A DNA stretch of 64,000 bases from positions 2,852,001 to 2,916,000 of the forward strand of contig NZ_CP123620.1 of assembly GCF_029873215.1 (NCBI RefSeq), written 5' to 3'. Both the position numbers and the translations under genes were made by a program. Below the pieces are notes generated by a model. It worked only from the letters and a program-made list of their open reading frames with translations. It searched no databases and had not been told where the DNA came from. Source of the stretch: Nocardioides sp. BP30. Lineage in GTDB: Bacteria; Actinomycetota; Actinomycetes; Propionibacteriales; Nocardioidaceae. Below are positions 1 through 9,429 of this stretch, in pieces. How positions within the stretch are numbered: the first letter of the stretch is position 1; each line of letters begins with the position of its first letter.

Positions 1-393
1 GCCGAGGCCGAGCGGCTCCGGTTCCAGACCGGGCAGGCGAAGGTGTGCGTCTTCACCACCGTCGCCTCGATCAGCCTGCACGCCGGCGAGACACTGCCCG
101 ACGGCCGCCAGGCGAGCACCGAGCCGCGGGTCGGCGTCTTCCACCAGGCCCGCTTCTCCGGCATCGCCGGGCGGCAGGTCACCGGCCGCACCCACCGCGA
201 CCACCAGGTCTCGCCGTGGCACATCGCCTACGCCGAGGGCACCGTGGAGGAGCAGGTCGGCAAGGTGATGGTCGAGCGGATCGCCGCCGCCTCCGACACC
301 GTCGGCAGCGACACCACCGGCCTCGCCGAGCTCGCCCGGCTCCTCGGCGCCGACTGGTTGCCGACCGCGAGCCTCACCGAGGACGGCTCCTGA
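1..393 (+). CDS. C-terminal end of a helicase-like protein (5' end outside window)
   Basis: The reading frame is open from base 1 and ends at a TGA, giving the last 130 residues of a longer protein. The fragment contains FTTVASISLHAGE followed by a segment with the pattern R-Q-V-T-G-R-T-H-R. This resembles the end of a superfamily 2 helicase C-terminal domain (motifs V and VI, the arginine-finger region). The tail WHIAYAEGTVEEQVGKVMVE fits the last helices of SNF2 or phage-type helicases. The N-terminal ATPase domain lies outside the window, so substrate and role cannot be judged. The next gene downstream is convergent. Confidence 0.55.
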   Translation, partial: AEAERLRFQTGQAKVCVFTTVASISLHAGETLPDGRQASTEPRVGVFHQARFSGIAGRQVTGRTHRDHQVSPWHIAYAEGTVEEQVGKVMVERIAAASDTVGSDTTGLAELARLLGADWLPTASLTEDGS

Positions 394-438
394 TCGTCGC
401 CGCGGTCGTCACGCCCGGAGCCGCGACACCGGCTCCGC

Positions 439-663
439 TCACTCCTTCACGGCGACTGGTCGGCCGTGCTGGGCGCGGTAGTCGTTCCACGCCTCCGCTG
501 CGACAGCCCGCTGCCGCTGGGCGGTGTCGCCCTCCGGGCCGGGCTCGAGCGGGTTGCCGTACTCGTCGCGGCCCTCGCGCAGCGCCTTCGACGCGCGGTC
601 GGCCTGTTCGAAGGCCTCGCGCAGGCGCTGATCGACCGCGTCGTCCCAGGTCTCAGAGTCCAT
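439..663 (-). CDS. small hypothetical protein, 74 aa
   Basis: This short acidic and helical protein begins MDSETWDDAVDQRLREAFEQ and has no signal peptide, membrane segment or cysteine. I do not recognise a family. An ATG at 663 is chosen because the frame upstream runs into the icmF promoter region. The frame stays open as far as 930, but that extension would be antisense to icmF. The gene converges on the helicase fragment and diverges from icmF, so the shared 127-base spacer, with the palindrome at 734-772, could control both. Confidence 0.55.
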   Translation of the reverse strand: MDSETWDDAVDQRLREAFEQADRASKALREGRDEYGNPLEPGPEGDTAQRQRAVAAEAWNDYRAQHGRPVAVKE

Positions 664-733
664 GGGACCGGCGGTACCCAGCGATCCGGGACGCAGACGA
701 GCGGTAGGTGGGCGGGCGTCGTGGCCCGAAATA

Positions 734-772
734 GTTGGATGTCCTAGTATCTTCGGTGGTAGGACGTCCAAC
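734..772 (+). promoter_or_regulatory. inverted repeat, probable operator of icmF
   Basis: Two 13-bp arms (734-746 and 760-772) are complementary at 12 of 13 positions and separated by 13 bases. Each half is itself nearly palindromic around GGACGTCC or GGATGTCC, so the site could bind two dimers. A -10-like TAGTAT at 745-750 lies between the half-sites, which would let a bound repressor block RNA polymerase. The icmF start codon is 18 bases further on. No dedicated regulator gene is adjacent, so the protein that binds would act in trans. Confidence 0.5.
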
Positions 773-790
773 GAGTTCCGCGAGGTAGCC

Positions 791-3700
791 ATGTCCGGCC
801 TGCACACGCCCACCCACCCGATCCGACTCGTCACCGCCTCGAGCCTCTTCGACGGCCACGACGCGTCGATCAACATCATGCGGCGCATCTTCCAGGCGCA
901 GGGCTGCGAGGTCATCCACCTCGGCCACAACCGGTCCGTCCGGGAGGTCGTCGACGCCGCCCTGGAGGAGGACGTCCAGGGCGTGGCCGTCTCCTCCTAC
1001 CAGGGTGGTCACATCGAGTACTTCGAGTACCTCGTGGAGTCGCTGCGCAGCCAGGGCGCAGGCCACGTCAAGGTGGTCGGTGGAGGCGGTGGCGTCATCG
1101 TGCCGGCCGAGATCGAGCGGCTGCGGCGCTCCGGGGTCACGATCTTCTCCCCCGAGGACGGTCAGCGGCTCGGGCTCGCGGGGATGATCAACACGGTCGT
1201 GGCCGAGTGCGACTTCGACCTGTGGAGCTCGCGCGAGGTCAGCGCGGACCAGGTCATCAGCGGCGATCGCTTCGCCGTCGCCCGGGCGATCACCGGCGCC
1301 GAGGCGGGGGTGCTCCCGCCCGACGTCCTCGCCGGCATCAGGGCAGCCGCGGCCCGGCACCACGCCCCGGTGCTCGGGATCACCGGCACCGGCGGCTCGG
1401 GGAAGTCCTCCCTCACCGACGAGCTGATCCGGCGCTTCCGGATCGACCAGCAGGACAAGCTGCGGATCGCCGTGATCGCCGTCGACCCGACCCGCCGCCG
1501 GGGCGGTGGCGCGCTGCTCGGCGACCGGATCCGGATGAACTCCCTGGACGGGGACCGGGTCTTCTTCCGCAGCCTGGCCACCCGCGGCGCGCACGAGCTG
1601 CCCGACCACCTCGACGCCGTGATCGCCGTCGCGCGGGCAGCCGGCTTCGACCTGATCGTGGTGGAGACCCCCGGCATCGGCCAGGGGGATGCGGCGATCG
1701 TGCCGTTCGTCGACGCCTCGCTGTACGTGATGACGCCGGAGTTCGGCGCCGCCTCGCAGCTGGAGAAGATCGACATGCTCGACTTCGCCGACGTCGTCGC
1801 CATCAACAAGTTCGAGCGCCGCGGCGCCAAGGACGCCCTGCGCGACGTGGGACGGCAGCTCGTCCGCAATCGCGAGGCCTTCGGCAAGCAGCCCGCCGAC
1901 ATGCCCGTCTTCGGTACGTCGGCGGCCACCTTCAACGACGATGGCGTCACGGCGCTCTACCAGCACCTGCGCGACGTCCTCGCCGACAAGGGCGCCACCT
2001 TCGACCAGGGCACCCTGCCGCGCGTCGAGGTGCGGCACTCCTCCGGGGTCCACCAGGTGGTGCCCGGCGACCGGGTCCGCTACCTCGCCGAGATCGCCGA
2101 GACGGTGCGTGGCTACCACGCCGAGACCGAGCGGCTCGCCGAGGCTGCCAGCCGGCTGCAGCGCGTGACGCAGGTCGCGGCCGAGCTGAGCGGGGACGGC
2201 AGCGGCGACGGCAGCGCGGACGGCAGCGCGGACGGCAGCGGGGACACGGGCGCGAACGGCGGCCTGGCCACGCTGCTGGAGAGGGCGCGCGCCGGTCTGC
2301 CCGGTGACATCCAGCAGCAGATCGAGACCTGGCCGGCCGTGGTGGCGTCGTACTCCGGCGACGAGCAGGTCGTCCGGATCCGGGACCGCGAGCTCACCAC
2401 CCGGCTGACGCGGGAGTCCCTCAGCGGCAGCAAGATCCCGCGCGTCGCCCTGCCGCGCTTCACCGACCACGGCGAGCTGGTCCGGTTCTGGCGCCGGGAG
2501 AACCTGCCGGGACACTTCCCCTTCACCGCCGGGGTGTTCCCGTTCAAGCGCGACGGCGAGGACCCGGCCCGGATGTTCGCCGGCGAGGGCGACCCGGCCC
2601 GGACGAACCGACGGTTCAAGGTGCTCTCCGCCGACAGCGAGGCCAAGCGCCTGTCCACCGCGTTCGACTCGGTCACCCTCTACGGCCGCGATCCCGACGA
2701 GCGTCCCGACATCTACGGCAAGGTCGGCACCTCGGGCGTCTCGGTCGCCACGGTGGCGGACATGCGGCTCCTCTACGACGGCTTCGACCTGGTGGCGCCC
2801 TCGACCTCGGTGTCGATGACGATCAACGGACCCGCTCCCACGGTGCTGGCGTTCTTCCTCAACACCGTCATCGACCAGCAGGTCGACGCGTTCCGCAGCA
2901 AGGAGGGTCGCGATCCCTCGGAGGAGGAGCGCGCCATGCTCGCGGCGTACGCCGTCGCCAACGTCCGCGGGACGGTCCAGGCCGACATCCTCAAGGAGGA
3001 CCAGGGTCAGAACACCTGCCTGTTCTCCACCGAGTTCAGCCTGCGGTGCATGGCCGACATCCAGGAGTGGTTCATCGCGAACCAGGTGCGCAACTTCTAC
3101 TCGGTCTCGATCTCCGGCTACCACATCGCCGAGGCCGGCGCGAACCCGATCAGCCAGCTCGCCTTCACCCTCGCCAACGGGTTCACCTACGTCGAGTCCT
3201 ACCTGGCCCGCGGGATGGACATCGACGACTTCGCCCCCAACCTCTCCTTCTTCTTCTCCAACGGGATGGACCCGGAGTACTCGGTGATCGGCAGGGTCGC
3301 GCGCCGGATCTGGGCGGTGGCGATGAAGGAGCGGTACGGCGCGGGCGAGCGCAGCCAGAAGCTCAAGTACCACGTCCAGACCTCGGGCCGCTCGCTGCAC
3401 GCCCAGGAGATGGACTTCAACGACATCCGCACCACCCTGCAGGCGCTGACGGCGATCTACGACAACGCCAACTCGCTGCACACCAACGCCTACGACGAGG
3501 CCGTCACCACGCCCTCCGAGGAGTCGGTCCGACGAGCGTTGGCGATCCAGCTGATCATCAACCGGGAGTGGGGGCTGGCGATGAACGAGAACCCGCTGCA
3601 GGGCTCGTTCATCATCGACGAGCTCACCGACCTGGTCGAGGCGGCCGTGCTGGCCGAGTTCGACGCGATCAGCGAGCGCGGCGGCGTGCTCGGGGCGATG

Positions 3701-4066
3701 GAGACGGGCTACCAGCGGGGTCGGATCCAGGACGAGTCGATGCTCTACGAGCACCGCAAGCACGACGGCTCGCTGCCGATCATCGGCGTCAACACCTTCC
3801 GCCGGCCCGATGCGGACGGCACCCCGCAGACGGTCGAGCTGGCCCGTGCCACCGATGCCGAGAAGCGGTCCCAGCTCGAACGCACCCGGGCCTTCCAGCA
3901 GGCCCACAGCGACGAGGCGGCCGCCGCCCTCACCCGGCTCAAGGAGGCGGCGATGTCGGGTGAGAACATCTTCGCCGTGCTGATGGACGCCGCCCGCGTC
4001 TGCACGCTCGGCCAGGTCACCGAGGCGTTCTTCGAGGTGGGTGGGCAGTACCGCCGCAACGTCTGA
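791..4066 (+). CDS. icmF: fused isobutyryl-CoA mutase (IcmF), adenosylcobalamin-dependent
   Basis: IcmF interconverts isobutyryl-CoA and n-butyryl-CoA and carries its own G-protein chaperone. The 1091-residue protein has the family order. First is a B12-binding domain with D21-G-H23-D, then a MeaI-type GTPase (Walker A near residues 196-206, GTGGSGKSS; later NKFERRG), then the mutase barrel. Substrate-determining residues are isobutyryl type: Phe596 (RMFAGEG) and Gln740 (DQGQNT). Methylmalonyl-CoA mutase has Tyr and Arg at these places. Their spacing of 144 matches Phe598/Gln742 of the characterised Cupriavidus enzyme. The ATG at 791 is preceded by GAGG; longer in-frame starts would cross the operator. 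A Gly/Asp/Ser repeat (residues 467-491) sits between the GTPase and mutase parts. Confidence 0.93.
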   Translation: MSGLHTPTHPIRLVTASSLFDGHDASINIMRRIFQAQGCEVIHLGHNRSVREVVDAALEEDVQGVAVSSYQGGHIEYFEYLVESLRSQGAGHVKVVGGGGGVIVPAEIERLRRSGVTIFSPEDGQRLGLAGMINTVVAECDFDLWSSREVSADQVISGDRFAVARAITGAEAGVLPPDVLAGIRAAAARHHAPVLGITGTGGSGKSSLTDELIRRFRIDQQDKLRIAVIAVDPTRRRGGGALLGDRIRMNSLDGDRVFFRSLATRGAHELPDHLDAVIAVARAAGFDLIVVETPGIGQGDAAIVPFVDASLYVMTPEFGAASQLEKIDMLDFADVVAINKFERRGAKDALRDVGRQLVRNREAFGKQPADMPVFGTSAATFNDDGVTALYQHLRDVLADKGATFDQGTLPRVEVRHSSGVHQVVPGDRVRYLAEIAETVRGYHAETERLAEAASRLQRVTQVAAELSGDGSGDGSADGSADGSGDTGANGGLATLLERARAGLPGDIQQQIETWPAVVASYSGDEQVVRIRDRELTTRLTRESLSGSKIPRVALPRFTDHGELVRFWRRENLPGHFPFTAGVFPFKRDGEDPARMFAGEGDPARTNRRFKVLSADSEAKRLSTAFDSVTLYGRDPDERPDIYGKVGTSGVSVATVADMRLLYDGFDLVAPSTSVSMTINGPAPTVLAFFLNTVIDQQVDAFRSKEGRDPSEEERAMLAAYAVANVRGTVQADILKEDQGQNTCLFSTEFSLRCMADIQEWFIANQVRNFYSVSISGYHIAEAGANPISQLAFTLANGFTYVESYLARGMDIDDFAPNLSFFFSNGMDPEYSVIGRVARRIWAVAMKERYGAGERSQKLKYHVQTSGRSLHAQEMDFNDIRTTLQALTAIYDNANSLHTNAYDEAVTTPSEESVRRALAIQLIINREWGLAMNENPLQGSFIIDELTDLVEAAVLAEFDAISERGGVLGAMETGYQRGRIQDESMLYEHRKHDGSLPIIGVNTFRRPDADGTPQTVELARATDAEKRSQLERTRAFQQAHSDEAAAALTRLKEAAMSGENIFAVLMDAARVCTLGQVTEAFFEVGGQYRRNV

Positions 4067-4094
4067 CGGCGGCCGTGGCCGGGGAGGAACCGGA

Positions 4095-4751
4095 TCACCG
4101 GCCGGCGCCGACGACGGGGCCCGGCCCCGCCGTGGCGGTCGCACGCGTATCGCCGACGGGTGCCGCCGCGGTCGACCGGTCCCGCCGCCACCACGGCCAG
4201 GTCAGCACGGCCGCCAGCCCGGCACCCGCCGTGTTGAGGAGGACATCGTCGACCGAGGCCACCCGGCCCAGCGGCAGCACGTACTGCGCCGTCTCGATCA
4301 GGGCCGAGCACGCGGCGCCCAGCACCACGATCCGGGGCAGCGACGCCAGCGCGCGGAAGCGCACCGGCCCGAGCGCGCCGAGCGCGGCGAAGACCAGCAG
4401 GTTGCCGACCACCTGGTAGGTCGGCATCGTCTGCAGGTCGCGCAGCGGCACCAGGCTCAGCTGACCGTGGACCCGGCCCGCCCCGCTGCCCGGCAGCATC
4501 GTCAGCCACACCCACGGCAGCGTCCCGTAGGCGATCCCGACCTCGCACAGCGCGCTGCACCACGCCCAGCGTGCGGAGGCCCTGCCGCGCCGCCGACGGC
4601 GCGCCAGCAACCAGCCGACGAGCACCGCGATCGGCAGCGCCGCCAGCGTCGACAGCACCACCACGTCGTACCGGGCGACCCAGTCGCTGCGCGTGCCGAC
4701 GATGACGACGCCGTGGCCGGGGGTCAAGGGCGCAAGATGGCGGCTGCTCAC
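4095..4751 (-). CDS. VanZ-like membrane protein
   Basis: This 218-residue protein has about four hydrophobic segments and the VanZ-family signature region containing LSLVPLRDLQT, NLLVFAALGALGP and IETAQYVLP(L)GRVASVDDVLLNTAGA. VanZ-like proteins are integral membrane proteins of poorly defined function; the founding member raises teicoplanin resistance. I place the start at the GTG at 4751 because it forms a GTGA overlap with the stop of the upstream peptidase gene, which implies translational coupling. Internal TTG (4727) or GTG (4664) starts are possible and would still keep the membrane domain. Confidence 0.75.
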   Translation of the reverse strand: MSSRHLAPLTPGHGVVIVGTRSDWVARYDVVVLSTLAALPIAVLVGWLLARRRRRGRASARWAWCSALCEVGIAYGTLPWVWLTMLPGSGAGRVHGQLSLVPLRDLQTMPTYQVVGNLLVFAALGALGPVRFRALASLPRIVVLGAACSALIETAQYVLPLGRVASVDDVLLNTAGAGLAAVLTWPWWRRDRSTAAAPVGDTRATATAGPGPVVGAGR

Positions 4752-5461
4752 TGCTGCATCCGCGGGTCGTGGGTCGGATCGGCGTACGGCGCCGGGCAGC
4801 CGTGGTCGATAGCGCTCAGCCGCAGCTCGAAGTGCCAGGACTCGTTGCGGTAGGTCCGGCACAGCCCGTAGGCCGCGCCGTGCTCGGCCAGCCAGCCGTC
4901 GGCCGGGGCTCCCCCGACATCGACCGCCTCGCCGGCCTCGTGCACCGACGTACCGGGTCGGGCGACCCAGCGCGCCGCCACCCGGGCCGAGCCGTACTTC
5001 GCCACCGCCTCGGCGAACAGCTGCTCCTGGTAGCCGCGCGAGCGCCAGCCGCTGTTGACGTAGAACGTGACCCCGTCGCTCCTCGCGTCGGTCGCGGCGT
5101 CGCGCAGGGCGCCCAGCAGCGCGGGATCGAGCCGCGTCACCCCCGGATAGCGCTCGTCGAAGACGGTGACCCCGTCCGGCAGCTTCCCGTCGGCGCTGTC
5201 CACGACGTCCCCGCGGCTGCCCGGCACCCGCACCGGCAGGTGCTCGTCCGAGCGCTCGTGCAGCACCGTCGTGGTCAGGGGCGCGGCCGGGTCCAGCGCC
5301 CCGGGCTTCGCTCGCGTGGACGTCGTGGAGGAGAACCCGATGAGCGACTCGCGGCCCAGGACGGCCACGATGCCGGCCGTGGCGAGCGTGACGACGACGG
5401 CTGTCATCACGACGGGGCGCGTACGCCGCACCGCAGGTCGCGCCGAGCTGTGGAATCTCAT
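4748..5461 (-). CDS. VanY-like D-Ala-D-Ala carboxypeptidase (peptidase M15B)
   Basis: The 237-residue protein has an N-terminal membrane anchor (residues about 17-37) and an extracellular M15 peptidase domain. Zinc-site residues are visible: His174 and Asp181 in SVHEAGEAVD and His210 in ESWHFEL. The substrate-pocket motif NSGWRSRGYQEQLF is at 136-149. Enzymes of this family remove the terminal D-Ala from peptidoglycan stem peptides. The gene is the first of a pair with the VanZ-like gene and is divergent from a VanR/VanS-like two-component system, which suggests envelope-stress control. There are no vanH, vanA or vanX genes here, so glycopeptide resistance is not implied. Confidence 0.82.
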   Translation of the reverse strand: MRFHSSARPAVRRTRPVVMTAVVVTLATAGIVAVLGRESLIGFSSTTSTRAKPGALDPAAPLTTTVLHERSDEHLPVRVPGSRGDVVDSADGKLPDGVTVFDERYPGVTRLDPALLGALRDAATDARSDGVTFYVNSGWRSRGYQEQLFAEAVAKYGSARVAARWVARPGTSVHEAGEAVDVGGAPADGWLAEHGAAYGLCRTYRNESWHFELRLSAIDHGCPAPYADPTHDPRMQQ

Positions 5462-5487
5462 GCAGCCATTCCACGCAGTGCCGCGTT

Positions 5488-5526
5488 GCCGGCGCGTATG
5501 CGGTTTTCGATATGCCGGCGATATGC
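5488..5526. repeat. direct repeat in the vanY-like / response regulator spacer
   Basis: The sequences at 5488-5501 (GCCGGCGCGTATGC) and 5514-5526 (GCCGGCGATATGC) form two copies of a direct repeat whose starts are 26 bp apart, about two and a half helical turns. They lie in the 87-bp spacer between the divergent peptidase and regulator genes. Tandem sites of this kind suit an OmpR-type response regulator, so autoregulation and control of vanY/vanZ by the adjacent regulator is a reasonable inference. Confidence 0.35.
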
Positions 5527-5548
5527 ATCCGCTCTCTAGCATCGGGGC

Positions 5549-6218
<670 letters not shown>

Positions 6219-6226
<8 letters not shown>

Positions 6227-7325
6227 ACCACCCGGTCTCAGCGTCCGGCTCAAGCTGACGCTCAGCTATGCGGGATTCCTCCTGCTCGCCGGTGCCGTGC
6301 TGCTGGTGGCCGGCTACTTCTCGCTCTCGCGTGGCTTCCATCCCGGCGTCGTCTTCACGGTGCGCAGCCATGCCGACCTGCTGCACTCCTTCGCCCCGAT
6401 CGCGGCAGTGGTCCTCGGCTTCCTGCTCGCCTTCGGCCTGCTCGGCGGCTGGATCCTGGCCGGGCACATGCTCGCTCCGCTCACCCGGATCAGCGACGCC
6501 ACCCGGATGGCGGCGCGCGGCTCCCTGTCCCACCGGATCGAGATGGAGGGTCCCAGCGACGAGTTCCGCGAGCTGGCCGACAGCTTCGACGCGATGCTCG
6601 AGCGGCTCGAGGCGCACGTGGGCGAGCAGCGTCGGTTCGCGGCGAACGCCTCCCACGAGCTGCGCACCCCGCTGGCGATCACCCACACCCTGCTCGACGT
6701 CGCCCGCCGCGACCCCGACCGGGACATCGACACGCTCCTGGACCGGCTCCAGATCGTCAACACCCGGGCGATCGAGCTCACCGAGGCGCTGCTCCTGCTG
6801 AGCCGGGCCGACCAGCGCGCGTTCACCCGCGAGCCGGTCGACCTCTCCCTGGCGGCGGAGGAGGCCGCCGAGACGCTGCTGCCCCTCGCCGAGCGGCAGG
6901 GCGTGACGATCGAGACCTCCGGCGAGGTGGCACCCACCAGCGGCTCGCCCGCCCTCCTCCAGCAGCTGACCGCGAACCTGGTCCACAACGCGATCGTGCA
7001 CAACCTGCCCGAGGGCGGGACGGTCCGGGTCGCCACCTCCTGCGAGGCAGGGACCGCCGTGCTCACCGTCGAGAACACCGGCGCCCGGCTCGGCCCGCAC
7101 CTGGTCGCCACGCTGACCGAGCCGTTCCGTCGCGGCACCGAGCGCCTCCACGCCGACCATGCCGGCGTCGGTCTCGGGCTCGCCATCGCCCAGCGCATCG
7201 CCGAGGCGCACGACGGCGTCCTGCTGCTCGCGCCACGTCCCGAGGGCGGGCTGCTGGTCACCGTCCGGCTGCCCTCGTCGTCGGCCGAGCGTGCCGAGGC
7301 GCCCCGGCAGGCCCGGCCGACGTAG
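6219..7325 (+). CDS. sensor histidine kinase
   Basis: The 368-residue kinase has two transmembrane helices (about 12-33 and 61-82) enclosing a loop of fewer than 30 residues. A HAMP domain follows, then a dimerisation/phospho-acceptor domain with His146 (SHELRTPL) and an ATPase domain ending in the G box GVGLGLAIAQRI. The short periplasmic loop suggests sensing in or near the membrane, as in VanS-like kinases. The ATG at 6219 overlaps the stop of the response regulator gene by eight bases, so the pair is translationally coupled. Confidence 0.9.
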
Positions 7326-7331
7326 GCGCCC

Positions 7332-7874
7332 TCAGATGCTCCTGCGCTCCACGTGCCCGGTGCTCGTCACCACCGACATCGGCGGCACGTCCTTGGCCAC
7401 CACGGTGCCGGCGCCGACGACCGAGCCGCGCCCGATCCTGACACCCGGCGCCACGGTCGCGGCGGCGCCGATCCAGACGTCCTCCTCGATCACGATGGGG
7501 GCGTGCGTGATGCCGCTGTAGCGGTCCGCGAGGGGGATCGGATGACCGGCGGTGGTCAGCGTGACGTGCGGACCGATCATGGTCCGGTCCCCGATGGTGA
7601 TGCCGCCGAGGTCGAGGAACGAGCAGCCCTGGTTCACGAAGACCCCCTCCCCCAGCACCGTCCCCAGACCGTAGTCGCAGTAGAACGGCGGGTAGATCGT
7701 CACCGTCTCGGGGCACCGCCTCCCGAAGATCAGGTCGAGCAGCGCGGCGCGTCCGGCCAGGTCCTCGAACGGCAGCGCGTTGAGCCTCGCGGTCAGCTCC
7801 ATCACCGTCTGGACCCGTTCGGTGAACTGCCGGGACTCCGTCGTACGTCGGGCCAGGAACCGTTGCTCGAACAC
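7332..7874 (-). CDS. maltose/galactoside O-acetyltransferase-like, hexapeptide repeat
   Basis: The protein has 180 residues if the GTG at 7874 is used. This start aligns the N-terminal helices (FEQRFLARRTTESRQFTERV) with the short N-terminal domain of Maa/LacA acetyltransferases. A start at 7931 would add a basic unconserved leader. The centre contains YCDYGLGTVLGEGVFVNQGCSF, where family members bind substrate. It is followed by left-handed beta-helix repeats with VWIGAAATVAPGVRIGRGSVVGAG. Such enzymes move an acetyl group from acetyl-CoA to sugars. The gene converges on the kinase gene. Confidence 0.82.
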   Translation of the reverse strand: MFEQRFLARRTTESRQFTERVQTVMELTARLNALPFEDLAGRAALLDLIFGRRCPETVTIYPPFYCDYGLGTVLGEGVFVNQGCSFLDLGGITIGDRTMIGPHVTLTTAGHPIPLADRYSGITHAPIVIEEDVWIGAAATVAPGVRIGRGSVVGAGTVVAKDVPPMSVVTSTGHVERRSI

Positions 7875-7938
7875 GGCTCGATGCTGGCACGAGCGACCTG
7901 CCCTGCCCGGCCCACCACGCCGTCGCGACACGACCGGC

Positions 7939-8814
7939 TCACGGCCGCCAGGCGGCGAGCTTCCCGGGATTGAGCACGACCCACACGTCGGTGATCCGCC
8001 CGCCCGCGACCCGCAGGTTGAGCACGCCGCGCACTGCGGTCTCCTCGGCGTAGGTCAGGGCCAGGCCGTCGGCCGTGCGCCGCTCCACCAGCCGCCACGT
8101 CGGCCGCTTCGCCAGCACGCCGAGCAGGAAGCGGGCGACCTTGTCGGGGCCGGTCACCGGGTTGCGGGCAGCGCTGACCACGCCGCCACCGTCGGCGCGC
8201 AGCACCACCGCCGGATCCAGCAGGGCCGTCAGGGCCCCGAGGTCACCGCCGGCGGCGGCCGCACCGAAGGCCCTGACAAGTGCGTCGTGCTCGGGCGCGG
8301 GGGCGAGCTCGCGGCGCTGGGAGCCCACCTTGCGACGGGCGGAGGTGGCCAGCTGGCGGACCGCTGCCGGCGTGCGTCCCACGACCTCGGCGATCTCGGC
8401 GAAGGGCAGCTCGAAGACGTCGTGCAGCACGAAGGCCACCCGCTCGGCCGGGGTCATCGCCTCCAGCACCACGAGCAGGGCGCTGCTGACGGTGTCGTCG
8501 AGGGTGATCCGGTCGGCGGGGTCGGTCGGGGCCGCCAGCAGCTCGGAGGGCACCGGCTCGGGGAGCCAGGGGCCGACGTACTGCTCGCGGCGTACGCGCG
8601 CCGACTTGAGGATGTCGAGACAGATCCGGCTGGCCACCCGGGTCAACCAGCCCTGCGGGTTCTCGACCGCCGCGCGCTCGGCCTCGGAGAGGCGGTACCA
8701 GCGCAGGTAGGTCTCCTGCACCGCGTCCTCGGCCTCCTCCAGGGTGCCGAGCAGGCGGTAGCCGAGCGCGATCAGCCGACGCCGCTCCGCCATCACCGCA
8801 TCGAGGTTGTCCAT
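7939..8814 (-). CDS. ECF41-type RNA polymerase sigma factor (SigJ-like) with SnoaL-like C-terminal domain
   Basis: The 291-residue protein has sigma region 2 (about 5-75), region 4 (about 105-165) and a C-terminal NTF2/SnoaL-like extension (about 175-290). The ECF41 signatures are all present: WLPEP at 83-87, DGGG at 208-211 and NPGKL at 282-286 (usual form NPDKL). In this group the extension replaces a separate anti-sigma factor and tunes activity. Members are normally encoded beside a carboxymuconolactone decarboxylase, oxidoreductase or epimerase, and the divergent neighbour here is such a decarboxylase. The ATG at 8814 is chosen because it gives the usual N-terminus. Confidence 0.9.
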   Translation of the reverse strand: MDNLDAVMAERRRLIALGYRLLGTLEEAEDAVQETYLRWYRLSEAERAAVENPQGWLTRVASRICLDILKSARVRREQYVGPWLPEPVPSELLAAPTDPADRITLDDTVSSALLVVLEAMTPAERVAFVLHDVFELPFAEIAEVVGRTPAAVRQLATSARRKVGSQRRELAPAPEHDALVRAFGAAAAGGDLGALTALLDPAVVLRADGGGVVSAARNPVTGPDKVARFLLGVLAKRPTWRLVERRTADGLALTYAEETAVRGVLNLRVAGGRITDVWVVLNPGKLAAWRP

Positions 8815-8871
8815 CGGCCTGCCTTGGGTGCTCACGACGTGATGACGATCCACCGGGGTGATCTGTGAGGA

Positions 8872-8898
8872 CCTCACATCGGCGAGGGCCGCCTCGTC
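8872..8898 (+). promoter_or_regulatory. predicted ECF41 target promoter upstream of the decarboxylase gene
   Basis: CCTCACA at 8872-8878 is followed after exactly 16 bases by CGTC at 8895-8898. The published ECF41 consensus is TGTCACA-N16-CGTC, so five of seven -35 bases match, and the spacing and -10 element match fully. The site is 53 bases before the ATG of the carboxymuconolactone decarboxylase gene. This agrees with ECF41 factors driving their divergent partner gene. Confidence 0.6.
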
Positions 8899-8951
8899 AA
8901 GAGGACGTACGCCGGGAGCACCCGGCCGATCCCGCACGAAGGAGTCCCCCG

Positions 8952-9404
8952 ATGGGTCAGCACGTCAACGTCAGCAAGCTCTTCCCCGCCCTCTACGAGG
9001 CGCAGCTCCAGGTCGAGTCCGCCGCCCGCGAGGCGGCCGAGACCGCCGGCCTCGACCCGCTGCTCGTCGACCTGGTGCGGCTGCGCGCCTCGCAGCTCAA
9101 CGGCTGCGCGTTCTGCCTGCGGATGCACACCCGCGACGCGCTGGAGAACGGCGAGACCACCGACCGGCTCGCCGTGGTCGCCGCCTGGTGGGAGTCGCAG
9201 TACTTCACCCCGCAGGAGCAGGCGGCCCTCACCCTCGCCGAGCGGGTCACGCAGATCGGCGCCGAGCACACCTCGCCGGCACCCGCCGTCGACGTGGAGG
9301 CGGCGCTCGACGAGAAGCAGATCGCCGCCGTCACCGCCGTCGCCATCGCGATCAACGGCTGGAACCGGCTGGCGATCACCAGCGGCTACCCGGTCGCGCC
9401 CTGA
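8952..9404 (+). CDS. carboxymuconolactone decarboxylase / AhpD-like protein
   Basis: The 150-residue all-helical protein carries the AhpD-type redox motif C52-A-F-C55-L-R-M-H59. It points to a thiol-dependent peroxidase-like or decarboxylase activity; the exact reaction in this subfamily is not established. An AAGGAGT ribosome site lies eight bases before the ATG. The gene is divergent from the ECF41 sigma gene and carries the predicted ECF41 promoter, so both probably form one small stress regulon. Confidence 0.88.
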   Translation: MGQHVNVSKLFPALYEAQLQVESAAREAAETAGLDPLLVDLVRLRASQLNGCAFCLRMHTRDALENGETTDRLAVVAAWWESQYFTPQEQAALTLAERVTQIGAEHTSPAPAVDVEAALDEKQIAAVTAVAIAINGWNRLAITSGYPVAP

Positions 9405-9429
9405 CCCGCACCTGACCGGGTGGCGCAGC

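Noticed and set aside
653..4144. Very long open frame on the minus strand opposite icmF
   Set aside because: Its protein is rich in Arg, Val, Gly and His with no recognisable domain. It mirrors the codon pattern of icmF, which is clearly the real gene. Long antisense frames are expected at this GC content.
7875..7931. Longer N-terminus for the O-acetyltransferase
   Set aside because: The extra residues are Arg/Gly-rich, do not resemble the family N-terminus and would leave only seven bases to the sigma factor gene.
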